Below are positions 16,996-24,950 of a stretch of DNA of 64,000 bases, piece by piece (position 1 is the first letter of the stretch; each line of letters starts with the position of its first letter). Source of the DNA: Sporomusaceae bacterium FL31 (GTDB taxonomy: Bacteria; Bacillota; Negativicutes; DSM-1736; Dendrosporobacteraceae); assembly GCA_003990955.1 (NCBI GenBank), contig BIFV01000007.1, positions 72,866-136,865 on the forward strand, given 5' to 3'. A program made the translations under genes and the position numbers. The notes under the pieces were generated by a model, which was not told the DNA's origin, searched no databases, and saw nothing but the letters and a program-made list of their open reading frames with translations.

Positions 16996-18000
16996 GTGCA
17001 AAAAAAGAAAGGTCAGCAAAGCATTGTTTTTGCGAATCCTCCAATTATCACTAGTACTGCTAATATTGGCGGTCCAATGGAAGGCCAAGGCTTATTAGGG
17101 AATTTTTTTGATCATCTCATGGAGGATAATCTTAATAACTTAAGTAGTTGGGAAAAATGCGAGTCCTATATGTTGGAGCAAGTGATAAAGACAGCGGTTA
17201 AAAAGGAGAAAAGTAATATCAGTCAAGTCGAATGCGTTTTTGCTGGTGATTTGCTGAATCAGTTAATGAGTACTCATTTTGCTTTAAGGTCTCTGTCAGT
17301 GCCCTTCATAGGGCTGTATGGCGCTTGCTCAACTATGGCGCTCAGTATGCTTACTGGTGCGATGTCAGTTGATGGCGGTTTTGCAAATAAGGTAGTTGGT
17401 GCTGCATCTAGTCATCACGATGCAGCAGAACGACAATATAGATTTCCTACCGAACTTGGTGTTCAGCGTCCGCCCGTAGCTCAATGGACCGTAACCGGAG
17501 CAGGGGCTGCGGTAATATCCGCTGTTGGACTTGGTCCTCGCATTACTGCAGCAACTATCGGCAAAATTGTTGATCTTGGTGTTAAAGATCCTAATTCATT
17601 AGGACCGGCCATGGCACCAGCAGCTGTTGATACACTTTGGCAGCATATTCAGGATACCGGTAGACAGCCTGCGTATTACGACATGATTTTTACTGGCGAT
17701 CTTGGAAGTATTGGAAAAACACTGGTTATTGAGCTGATGAAGGAAAAAGGCATTGACATATCAGATAACTATGAAGATTGTGGCTGTATGATTTATAAAG
17801 AAGAGCAGGATGCCCATGCAGGAGCAAGCGGTTGTGCCAGCTCTGCTGTTGTATTCTGCGGCTATATCTATCAAATGCTTTTAACCCGTAAAATGAACAG
17901 AATCTTACTTATTGGTACTGGCAGTTTGCATAGCCCAACATCCTATCAGCAAAAAGAATCAATACCTTGTATTGCTCATGCTGTAGCGGTAGAAATGTAG
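16996..18000 (+). CDS. spoVAD: stage V sporulation protein AD
   Basis: Soluble thiolase-fold protein that binds dipicolinic acid on the forespore membrane. 334 aa from the GTG at 16996 (AAGGAGG upstream); a longer frame from 16969 lacks a ribosome binding site. Family motifs are FANPPIITSTANIGGPMEGQG at the start, GLYGACSTMALS around the thiolase Cys position, and DAHAGASGCASSA near the C terminus. It is inserted between two small membrane proteins in the usual order. Confidence 0.95.
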   Translation: MQKKKGQQSIVFANPPIITSTANIGGPMEGQGLLGNFFDHLMEDNLNNLSSWEKCESYMLEQVIKTAVKKEKSNISQVECVFAGDLLNQLMSTHFALRSLSVPFIGLYGACSTMALSMLTGAMSVDGGFANKVVGAASSHHDAAERQYRFPTELGVQRPPVAQWTVTGAGAAVISAVGLGPRITAATIGKIVDLGVKDPNSLGPAMAPAAVDTLWQHIQDTGRQPAYYDMIFTGDLGSIGKTLVIELMKEKGIDISDNYEDCGCMIYKEEQDAHAGASGCASSAVVFCGYIYQMLLTRKMNRILLIGTGSLHSPTSYQQKESIPCIAHAVAVEM

Positions 18001-18014
18001 AAGGAGGATTTTAA

Positions 18015-18368
18015 GTGACAGCGTACATGATGGCGTTTATAATAGGTGGTCTAATTTGCGTGATTGGCCAACTGATCATGGATTTAACTCCGCTAACACC
18101 TGCACATGTGTTAGTTTTGTTTGTAGTATTAGGCGCCTTATTAAGTGGGATGGGCTGGTATCAACCGCTAGTTGATTTAGGGGGAGCGGGAGCGACAATT
18201 CCGTTGCCAGGGTTTGGACATGCTTTAGTTGTAGGAACTATTGAAGATGTTGATAAGTATGGATTTTGGGGGATATTTAGTGGGGCATTACGTGCTTCAG
18301 CAACAGGGGTGATGGCTGCGGTGGTATTTGGTTTTGCCATGTCAGTGTTGTTTAATCCTAAAGGATGA
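18015..18368 (+). CDS. spoVAE: stage V sporulation protein AE (SpoVAEB)
   Basis: Membrane part of the SpoVA channel, 117 aa and paralogous to SpoVAC. About four hydrophobic segments and the motif GAGATIPLPGFGHALVVGT, the counterpart of the SpoVAC loop. GTG 18015 follows AAGGAGG. The next reading frame begins 7 nt after its stop, so the operon continues into the two unusual genes below. Confidence 0.94.
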   Translation: MTAYMMAFIIGGLICVIGQLIMDLTPLTPAHVLVLFVVLGALLSGMGWYQPLVDLGGAGATIPLPGFGHALVVGTIEDVDKYGFWGIFSGALRASATGVMAAVVFGFAMSVLFNPKG

Positions 18369-18375
18369 GGTTGCT

Positions 18376-18762
18376 ATGGTTTATATTGACTTAATCGGTT
18401 TAGTCATCACTGTTTGTGTAATTGGTATCCGTTATCCGCACTACGGAATCGCAGCGGTATTGATCCATGAGTTTGGCCGTCTTGCAATGACCGTTTTTTT
18501 ACATGGACAGGTTGAATCCGTTGTGACGGCAGGAGTTTTTAGCACTACAGCAGTTAGCAACAGTAACCTTGTAACTGTTGCACTGATTGGTTTTGCTGGG
18601 CCATTAACTAATTTTATCATTTGCTCAACTTCAGGAGGCGTAGCTTTTGAGCGTACCATAAGCTTGATTGATCCACGTGCCTGTTTGAGGAATCCGTTTG
18701 CGATAGTTAATTTAAGGTTAGCTTTATTTTCATGCTTATTTAATATAAGACAATTTTTATAA
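18376..18762 (+). CDS. degenerate M50-like membrane protein in the spoVA operon
   Basis: 128 aa from ATG 18376 (GGATGAGG upstream), hydrophobic with three or four membrane segments. IHEFGRLAMTVF stands where site-2 proteases carry HExxH, with Arg in place of the second His. The helix LVTVALIGFAGPLTNFII matches the M50 AGPxxN segment. The C-terminal VNLRLALFSCLFNIRQFL aligns with the NxxxAxFNLxPxxxxDG helix, but the chain stops at RQFL, so the metal-binding Asp is absent. I infer a catalytically dead relative of SpoIVFB-type proteases. No frameshift restores the missing motif. Role unknown. Confidence 0.65.
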   Translation: MVYIDLIGLVITVCVIGIRYPHYGIAAVLIHEFGRLAMTVFLHGQVESVVTAGVFSTTAVSNSNLVTVALIGFAGPLTNFIICSTSGGVAFERTISLIDPRACLRNPFAIVNLRLALFSCLFNIRQFL

Positions 18763-18781
18763 TAAAGGGTGACGAACGCTC

Positions 18782-19489
18782 ATGAACCGACGTTTGCAGC
18801 GAAGACCAGCATTACGAGAGAATAATGTCTCCAATGATTATAAAGGCAGGGAAAGCAATTCAAATCGGGAAAGCATTTCTGAAAAATCAGCATCTAATGC
18901 TAGTGATTGTGAGTTTTCTCATGAACTTAATCAAGATAAGGGCAATTCTTCGTTTGAGGCTACAGAAAACGGATCAAAAGAAATTATTGCTATGTTGCAA
19001 AAAATTAATACTCAATTAGAAAAAATGCAACAATCTGATCAGGAAAGTGCAAAAGAGGAAAATACGAATCAGTCTGCAAGTGAAGGAAATCAGGAGAGTG
19101 CCTCACAAAAGCAGCAGCAAAGCAATAATGCTAATAGCAGCGATAGTGGACAGACAAAGAATGCTGATGCAACAAAGGAATTACAAGCAATCTTTAGTCA
19201 GCTGTTACAAGGAAAAAACAATTCTCAGCAGCCTTCGACATCGCCTGAGAAAAAACAAAATACTGCAAAATCAGATAATGGGCAAACTAATGGGCAAGCT
19301 AATGAGCAGCAACCATCGACAGTAGTTGCTCAAACCGCTGCTCAAGTATTAGCGCAGGCTCAATATGAATTATCTAACGAGCTTGAAGCAAGTCTGCAGA
19401 AATTAAAACAGGTCATTAGTGAAAGTGAAAAAATTGCTAATAAGATTAGTAACTTGCTTGGCGAAGAAAGTAGTACAAATAAATCTTGA
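18782..19489 (+). CDS. Gln/Asn/Ser-rich hydrophilic protein in the spoVA operon
   Basis: 235 aa, strongly hydrophilic and mostly low complexity. A short coiled coil (IIAMLQKINTQLEKMQQ) lies near residue 65. Then comes a Gln/Ser/Asn-rich linker of about 90 residues and a more ordered C-terminal helix pair, starting VVAQTAAQVLAQAQYELSNE and continuing to the end. No signal peptide or membrane segment. ATG 18782 follows GGGTGA. It lies between spoVAE and spoVAEA, so a forespore role is likely. I do not recognise the family. The central part is expected to be disordered. Confidence 0.7.
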   Translation: MNRRLQRRPALRENNVSNDYKGRESNSNRESISEKSASNASDCEFSHELNQDKGNSSFEATENGSKEIIAMLQKINTQLEKMQQSDQESAKEENTNQSASEGNQESASQKQQQSNNANSSDSGQTKNADATKELQAIFSQLLQGKNNSQQPSTSPEKKQNTAKSDNGQTNGQANEQQPSTVVAQTAAQVLAQAQYELSNELEASLQKLKQVISESEKIANKISNLLGEESSTNKS

Positions 19490-19499
19490 GGTGATAATT

Positions 19500-20096
19500 T
19501 TGCCAGAAAAGGTAAGAGTTATATTAGTTACTGATGGTGACCGTGTAGCTAAGCATGTGGTAGAAGATATTGCAGTGTCATTGGGACTTAGGTGTATTTC
19601 TGCTTCTGCTGGTAATCCCACGCCAATCACTGGAGCTGAAATTGTTGAATTACTTAAAACTGTTCACCACGATCCGGTTTTAGTCATGTTTGATGATAGA
19701 GGACGTCAAGATAAGGGAAAGGGAGAAATTGCGCTTGAGTATGTGGCTAATCATCCTGATATAACAGTATTGGGTGCTGTGGCAGTCGCGTCTAATACCC
19801 CCAGTATTAAGGGCGTTCCAGTAGATGCTTGTATTGCTTGCAGCGGAGATATTGTTGATATGCCAGTTGATAAGCGCGGGGATATCAAAACAGATGGAAT
19901 TCATACCAGTAAGCCTGTCATTACCGGAGACACTGTAGATGTATTAAATAATGTTGATGTGCCAGTCATAATAGGTGTTGGTGATATTGGAAAAATGGAT
20001 AGAGCCGATGATATTGGGCGGGGAGCGCCAGTAACCCGAAAGGCTATCGAAGAGATATTGAAACGGAGTGGCATTGATTATGGCGGAAGACCGTAA
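19500..20096 (+). CDS. spoVAEA: stage V sporulation protein AEA
   Basis: Soluble SpoVA-operon protein of about 198 aa. It starts at the TTG at 19500, with GAGGTGA upstream. Typical stretches are VILVTDGDRVAKHVVEDIA, SASAGNPTPITG and VMFDDRGRQDKGKGE. The final VIIGVGDIGKMDRADDIGRG is also family-like. It is dispensable for the core channel in Bacillus; the precise role is unsettled. It overlaps the start of spoVAF by 17 nt. Confidence 0.9.
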   Translation: MPEKVRVILVTDGDRVAKHVVEDIAVSLGLRCISASAGNPTPITGAEIVELLKTVHHDPVLVMFDDRGRQDKGKGEIALEYVANHPDITVLGAVAVASNTPSIKGVPVDACIACSGDIVDMPVDKRGDIKTDGIHTSKPVITGDTVDVLNNVDVPVIIGVGDIGKMDRADDIGRGAPVTRKAIEEILKRSGIDYGGRP

Positions 20097-21564
20097 GATT
20101 GATAAAGAGCTGGATTCAAATATCAATTTTCTAAAGGATTCATTAGGTGTAGGAGAAACCTTTGATATTGTGTTCCGTGAGTATAAAATTGGGCGTAAAA
20201 GAGCAGCCTCATTTTCAATAAATGGTATGACGAATGATGTCTTATTGACAAATGTTTTTCAAGATATATTGACCTTTAATCCCGATGACCTGTCCATTAA
20301 TACTTTGCAAAAAGTATTTTATACCAGAGCTACTCATTCACAAGTAAAATTATTGGATAATATGCATGATGCACTTATTAGCGTATTATCAGGTGAAATG
20401 CTGTTTTTTATAGATGGTGAGACTCAAGTTATAGTATTTGATGCACGTTCATATCCTGCGCGGATGCCGTCAGAATCAAATATCGAGAAAGTTACTCGTG
20501 GTTCCAGAGATTCTTTCGTTGAAACAATGCCGTTTAATACTGCATTAATTAGGAGAAGGCTGCGTGATCCTAATCTGCGGTTTGAAATTGTTAAAGTTGG
20601 CGTTCGATCACAAACGGATGTAGCAATTGCCTATATTAAGGACATTACTAATCCTGAACTTGTGAGAACAATAAAAGACCGCCTAAATGCTATTGAGATT
20701 GATGGGGTGCCAATGGCAGAAAAAGCGATTGAAGAGTACATTGCGGGCGGAAGTAAATGGAATATCCTGCCTAAAGTCCGTTATACCGAGCGCCCTGATG
20801 TTGCGGCAGTACATTTGTTAGAAGGACATGTTTGCTTGCTGGTGGATACTTCCCCTAATATTATGATTTTGCCAACTACATTTTGGCACCATGTTCAGCA
20901 TGTTGAAGAATTTCGCCAAAATGTTGTGGTAGGCTCATTTATGAGATTTGTACGGCTGGCAGGAGTTGCATTTTCTTTATTGCTGCCGCCATTATGGTTG
21001 GCGTTGGTTCTTCAGCGCCATTTATTGCCCGAATCAATAGCCTTCTTGGGCCCGAGAGACCCAGGTATCATTCCAATTGGATTTCAATTCTTACTTGCTG
21101 AGTTAGGATTAGAATTAGTACGGATGGCTACCGTTCATGTGCCCTCAGCACAATCAACGGCTTTGGGGTTTATCGGAGCATTTATGCTCGGTGATTTTGC
21201 CACAAAAGTAGGCTTATTTGGTAATGAAACGATTTTTTATGTTGCAGTTGCTGCAGTTGGCGCTTTTGCTACACCTAGCATGGAATTTTCAATGGCGACA
21301 AAAGTATTTCGGGTGTTCTTAATCGTACTTGTCATGCTATTTAAACTACCCGGATTAATTCTTGGTCTGCTCGCAATTCTTATTCTGATGCTGACAACGA
21401 AATCATTTGGTGTACCTTATATGTGGCCTGCAGTTCCGTTTAATTTTAGCGCACTAAAGGATGTACTGTTTCGACTGCCAATTCCAAATAAGATTCTAAG
21501 ACCCGCAGTTTTAAAACCGCAGGATAAAGACCGTATGGAAACTGATGACGACAATAGTAAATAG
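20080..21564 (+). CDS. spoVAF: SpoVAF, GerA-family membrane protein
   Basis: About 494 aa related to the A subunit of germinant receptors; in Bacillus SpoVAF works with FigP to amplify germination. The N-terminal soluble domain (1-240) has NPDDLSINTLQKVF and GEMLFFIDGE. The C-terminal part has about five membrane helices, including PLWLALVLQRHLLPESIAF and an RDPGIIPIGFQF loop. ATG 20080 has GGAG 11 nt upstream and lies within the end of spoVAEA. A long hairpin follows the gene. Confidence 0.92.
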   Translation: MAEDRKIDKELDSNINFLKDSLGVGETFDIVFREYKIGRKRAASFSINGMTNDVLLTNVFQDILTFNPDDLSINTLQKVFYTRATHSQVKLLDNMHDALISVLSGEMLFFIDGETQVIVFDARSYPARMPSESNIEKVTRGSRDSFVETMPFNTALIRRRLRDPNLRFEIVKVGVRSQTDVAIAYIKDITNPELVRTIKDRLNAIEIDGVPMAEKAIEEYIAGGSKWNILPKVRYTERPDVAAVHLLEGHVCLLVDTSPNIMILPTTFWHHVQHVEEFRQNVVVGSFMRFVRLAGVAFSLLLPPLWLALVLQRHLLPESIAFLGPRDPGIIPIGFQFLLAELGLELVRMATVHVPSAQSTALGFIGAFMLGDFATKVGLFGNETIFYVAVAAVGAFATPSMEFSMATKVFRVFLIVLVMLFKLPGLILGLLAILILMLTTKSFGVPYMWPAVPFNFSALKDVLFRLPIPNKILRPAVLKPQDKDRMETDDDNSK

Positions 21565-21569
21565 AAAAG

Positions 21570-21610
21570 AGGGGTGTCTTAAAATGCAAAAAGCATTCAA
21601 GACACCCCTC
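21570..21610 (+). terminator. long hairpin after spoVAF
   Basis: 11-bp outer stem AGGGGTGTCTT/AAGACACCCCT with an inner AATGC/GCATT helix. The T tract is weak. Confidence 0.6.
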
Positions 21611-21701
21611 AATCTTGTAATTGGAGATGAGTAGTCCGGATTAGGAGGTTAAAACGATTTACTAAAGATAAACAGCCTGCTTAGGCTTTTATGATTCAGC
21701 T

Positions 21702-22448
21702 TTAGTGTCCGTAGAAAAATTCGCGTATTTTACCCAAGCTTTCATTTAAATTGGCTAAATTTTCATCAAAAGCACCTTTGTTCTCGGCGTTAACAGCATC
21801 TTTTATTTGATTTACATTGGAGTGAACAATCGTAATTTGATCAAGAATTCCAATTTGTTCCATGCTAGGTTTTACCTGGTTCCAAGTCCCTTCAAGTTCT
21901 TTTACTTTTGAAGCTGCTTTACTCCAGTTCTTATCTTCAACATAGAAGCTGACATTACGCAGTGAGTTGCCGACAACAATAATATCTGATAGTGGAGACA
22001 GTTTATAGGATTTGGCAACATCGCTAATTGAGGCCATGAACTTATTTAGGTTTTCATACGAATTTGTGATCTTTTTGTCAGCAATGGATGCCGAGAGTTT
22101 ATTAAGTGCTTCATCGGCTTCCTTAACACCTTTTTTGTCTCCAACCAAAGGTTTGGCTTGCTCCCAGACAAGCTGGATGTTTGTTAAGCCGGTTTGGGCT
22201 TGAGACCAGTTTTCTTTGTTTAAACCTTCGAATATTGCTCCTGCAGTAGCTTCAAGATCGTATAACTGACTGGGAGGGGAGATAAAGCGTTGCATAAACG
22301 GTGGATTTGTTTTGCTTTCGGCAGGTTTGCCAGCTGGGCCAATTTCAGGCTTTTTAACAGGGGCTAACATACCGCAGCCGCTTAGAAAAACACCTAATAG
22401 CAGAAGTAATATACATCCCCAAGGTAAAAATCTTTTAATTTTGAACAA
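21702..22448 (-). CDS. lipoprotein with two DUF4363-like repeats
   Basis: Exported lipoprotein of about 248 aa. The TTG at 22448 has GGAGGG upstream, and the lipobox is VFLSGC. After a Pro/Lys-rich linker there are two copies of a helical unit, NWSQAQTGLTNIQLVWEQAKP and NWSKAASKVKELEGTWNQVKP, each with the W-x(n)-W pattern of DUF4363 proteins. This is the only gene on this strand between spoVAF and lysA. Function unknown; a cell-envelope location is predicted. Confidence 0.7.
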   Translation of the reverse strand: MFKIKRFLPWGCILLLLLGVFLSGCGMLAPVKKPEIGPAGKPAESKTNPPFMQRFISPPSQLYDLEATAGAIFEGLNKENWSQAQTGLTNIQLVWEQAKPLVGDKKGVKEADEALNKLSASIADKKITNSYENLNKFMASISDVAKSYKLSPLSDIIVVGNSLRNVSFYVEDKNWSKAASKVKELEGTWNQVKPSMEQIGILDQITIVHSNVNQIKDAVNAENKGAFDENLANLNESLGKIREFFYGH

Positions 22449-22516
22449 ATAAAACCCTCCTTTGCAGTAATATCTTTTGCGTTGAATCACTACTTTATTC
22501 TCACTCTTTTTATGAT

Positions 22517-22547
22517 TTGTGAGTATATTAGCACTGGGTTATATACT
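22517..22547 (+). promoter_or_regulatory. candidate promoter of the lysA leader
   Basis: TTGTGA (22517-22522) and TATACT (22542-22547) are 19 nt apart; TATAAT at 22547-22552 overlaps. It would start a transcript at the beginning of the structured leader. Confidence 0.35.
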
Positions 22548-22554
22548 ATAATAG

Positions 22555-22780
22555 AATAGGGGGAATTTATCAAAGCAGCTGCATAGAAGCGTATATATTC
22601 ATCAGTAGGTAGTAAGCTGACCGGTGAGCTATGCTAAAAAGATACTCTTGAAGTAAAGGTTTAGTCAAAGCCTTTTGCCAGTCACCCTAACGTTCTGGGG
22701 TAGAGGTGAGAGGTAGGGGATGAGATTCTTTTAGCATAACGGTCGTGAGTGAACTCACAGCCGTTATTGTTTTTTTGTAG
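22555..22780 (+). ncRNA. unidentified structured leader RNA upstream of lysA
   Basis: About 220 nt before lysA with extensive pairing and an intrinsic terminator. A 10-bp long-range helix pairs TATGCTAAAA (22630-22639) with TTTTAGCATA (22729-22738). It encloses hairpins AAGGTTT/AAAgCCTT (22656-22674) and TCACCCTA/TAGaGGTGA (22682-22709). GCATAG (22581-22586) can instead pair with CTATGC (22629-22634), which excludes the long helix. The terminator (22737-22776, TAACGG/CCGTTA plus an inner GTGAG/CTCAC stem and seven T) starts inside the long helix. No L-box, T-box or S-box signature is visible. It may be a riboswitch/attenuator or an independent small RNA. Confidence 0.6.
22737..22776 (+). terminator. 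terminator at the end of the lysA leader
   Basis: TAACGG/CCGTTA and GTGAG/CTCAC helices separated by a small internal loop, followed by TTGTTTTTTT, 35 nt before lysA. Confidence 0.75.
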
Positions 22781-22810
22781 TCATATTTTGGTGCCGAAAG
22801 GGGCATTTTG

Positions 22811-24148
22811 ATGAAATTCCATGGTACAATGAGAACCAACGATGCTGGTCATTTGGAAATGGGCGGCTGTGATACTGTTCAAATTGCTAAGCGTTTTGGC
22901 ACTCCTTTATATGTATTGGATGAGGCAAAGATCAGGTCAAACTGCCGGCAGTATGTTCAATCATTTCAAAAATATTACCCAAATTCAGAAGTGATTTATG
23001 CTAGTAAAGTTTTTATTAATTTGGCAATGTGTCGGTTGATAGCCGAAGAAAATATGGGACTGGATGTTGTATCAGGCGGTGAATTATTCACCGCTGTTCG
23101 AGCTGGGTTTCCACGAAACCGCATTTATTTTCATGGCAATAATAAAACCTCAAATGAATTAGTTATGGCAATTGAAGAACAAGTCGGCTGCATTGTTGTA
23201 GATAACTTTCATGAGTTAGAATTACTGAATCAATTGGCGGCAGAGCATCATACTAAAGTTAATATTATGCTCCGAATATCGCCAGGAATTGATGCTCATA
23301 CACACCATTATATTAAGACAGGAATGATTGACTCAAAATTCGGTTTAGCGATTGCTAATGGTCAAGCGCTTACAGCAATTGAAAAAGCCTTAATGCTGAA
23401 ACAGCTTGCTTTTAAAGGAATTCATTGCCATATTGGTTCCCAGATATTTGATTTAAAATCTTATATTGAAGCGGCAGAAACAATGATGGAGTTTGTTCAG
23501 CATATTAAAATTAAAACCGGTCATATCGTGGAAGAAGTAAACTTAGGAGGAGGCCTGGGAATATTTTATACTGAGGGCGATGCGCCTCAGCCAATTGATC
23601 ATTTAGTTATGGAAATCAGTAAAGCGATTATTTCAGCCGCAGCCTTTTATCAGTTGCCTCTGCCCAAAGTTATTCTTGAGCCGGGGCGATCTATTGTTGG
23701 CGAAGCTGGCGTGACGCTATATACAGTTGGGGCAATTAAAGAGATACCAGGCATTCGTAAATATGTTGCTGTTGATGGTGGTATGACTGATAATCCTCGT
23801 CCAGCACTATATCAGGCACAATATGAGGCTGCTATTGCTAATAAAATGAATCATGCGATTGTGGAGACCGTTTCAATTGCCGGTAAATGCTGTGAGTCGG
23901 GGGATATGCTGATATGGGATATTGACCTTCCTAAGGCCGAAGCTGGCGATATTTTAGTTGTTTCATCTACAGGGGCTTATAATTATTCTATGGCTAGCAA
24001 TTATAACCGTAATATTCGACCTGCAGTTATTTTTGTACATGACGGTCATGCGGATCTTATCGTTAAGCGTGAAACTTATGAAAATATTATTCAAAATGAT
24101 GTAATTCCCGTCAGGATGCACACACTTAAACGGGATGAGACGCAGTAA
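22811..24148 (+). CDS. lysA: diaminopimelate decarboxylase
   Basis: PLP enzyme that makes lysine from meso-diaminopimelate, the last step of lysine synthesis. Motifs: PLP-lysine in VIYASKVFINLAMC, GLDVVSGGELFTA, HGNNKT, HCHIGSQIFD, the phosphate-binding EPGRSIVGEAG and the catalytic Cys in GKCCESGDML. ATG 22811 follows AAAGGGG; 445 aa. Proximity to the spoVA operon is as in B. subtilis. Expression is probably controlled by the leader RNA and its terminator. Confidence 0.96.
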   Translation: MKFHGTMRTNDAGHLEMGGCDTVQIAKRFGTPLYVLDEAKIRSNCRQYVQSFQKYYPNSEVIYASKVFINLAMCRLIAEENMGLDVVSGGELFTAVRAGFPRNRIYFHGNNKTSNELVMAIEEQVGCIVVDNFHELELLNQLAAEHHTKVNIMLRISPGIDAHTHHYIKTGMIDSKFGLAIANGQALTAIEKALMLKQLAFKGIHCHIGSQIFDLKSYIEAAETMMEFVQHIKIKTGHIVEEVNLGGGLGIFYTEGDAPQPIDHLVMEISKAIISAAAFYQLPLPKVILEPGRSIVGEAGVTLYTVGAIKEIPGIRKYVAVDGGMTDNPRPALYQAQYEAAIANKMNHAIVETVSIAGKCCESGDMLIWDIDLPKAEAGDILVVSSTGAYNYSMASNYNRNIRPAVIFVHDGHADLIVKRETYENIIQNDVIPVRMHTLKRDETQ

Positions 24149-24176
24149 ACGTGCTTTATTGTGTCTTAATACGAGG

Positions 24177-24203
24177 GACTTGGTACATTGCCAAGTCTTT
24201 AAT
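24177..24203 (+). terminator. intrinsic terminator after lysA
   Basis: Stem GACTTGG/CCAAGTC with a 7-nt loop, followed by TTTAATAATT. Confidence 0.7.
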
Positions 24204-24315
24204 AATTGCTTTTCAAAATTTTTCTAGTATAATTTTACTAGGGTAAAGGTACAATGCTTGCGTATAAATTGCTAATGTGCAACAATGGTAACTACAAATT
24301 CGGGAAGGTGATATA

Positions 24316-24936
24316 GTGTTTGGGTTTGATCAAGATATGATTTTTCGTATTCCGGCGTTGCTCATAGCGTTAACCGTTCACGAGTATGCACACGCCAGAG
24401 CGGCAGTTTGGCTGGGCGATCCAACGCCAAAGTTTGAGGGGCGCTTAACACTCAATCCGATTGCCCATTTAGACCCACTAGGACTTATTATGCTCTGGTT
24501 ATTTAAGTTTGGCTGGGCAAAGCCTGTCAATATAAATCCCGGCAACTTTAAGAATTGGCGCCAAGGCATGATATTAGTTTCATTTGCTGGTCCTGGTTCC
24601 AATATCCTAATGGCGCTCATATCAGCGATTGTGATTACTTTGCTGGCAAAACTAGGCTTATTGACGGGGTGGCTGGCAGCTATTTTAAGGCTTACTTATA
24701 GTTACAATATTATATTAGCTATTTTTAACTTAATACCGATACCCCCGTTGGATGGTTCTAAAATTCTTTCTAGTCTATTGCCTGGAAGAATGGCTTATCA
24801 GTATGAGAGTATCGGTCAATATGGACCATTTATTTTAATGGGCCTTATTTACCTTGGTGTAATTGGTGCAATAACTTATCCGCTTGAACGAATCTTATCG
24901 TATTTGATTAATTCAATTGTAATGGTCATTTTATAA
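24316..24936 (+). CDS. site-2 protease family protein (M50)
   Basis: Integral-membrane zinc metalloprotease-like protein, 206 aa. The catalytic HEYAH motif is in ALTVHEYAHARAAVWLGD, followed by GRLTLNPIAHLDPLG. The third metal ligand is in FNLIPIPPLDGSKIL. This group (YwhC-like) is widespread before trpS/scpA in Firmicutes; the substrate is unknown. The start is GTG 24316 after AAGGTGA. Unlike the 18.4-kb relative, all metal ligands are intact. Confidence 0.9.
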   Translation: MFGFDQDMIFRIPALLIALTVHEYAHARAAVWLGDPTPKFEGRLTLNPIAHLDPLGLIMLWLFKFGWAKPVNINPGNFKNWRQGMILVSFAGPGSNILMALISAIVITLLAKLGLLTGWLAAILRLTYSYNIILAIFNLIPIPPLDGSKILSSLLPGRMAYQYESIGQYGPFILMGLIYLGVIGAITYPLERILSYLINSIVMVIL

Positions 24937-24950
24937 CTGGAGGAGATAGT

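Noticed and set aside
22555..22780. Lysine riboswitch (L-box), T-box or SAM riboswitch in the lysA leader
   Set aside because: The conserved cores (the L-box GCCGAAG and GGTGAA region, the T-box AGGGTGG-N-ACCGCG, the S-box GGTGGAGGGA) are absent. Listed instead as unidentified.
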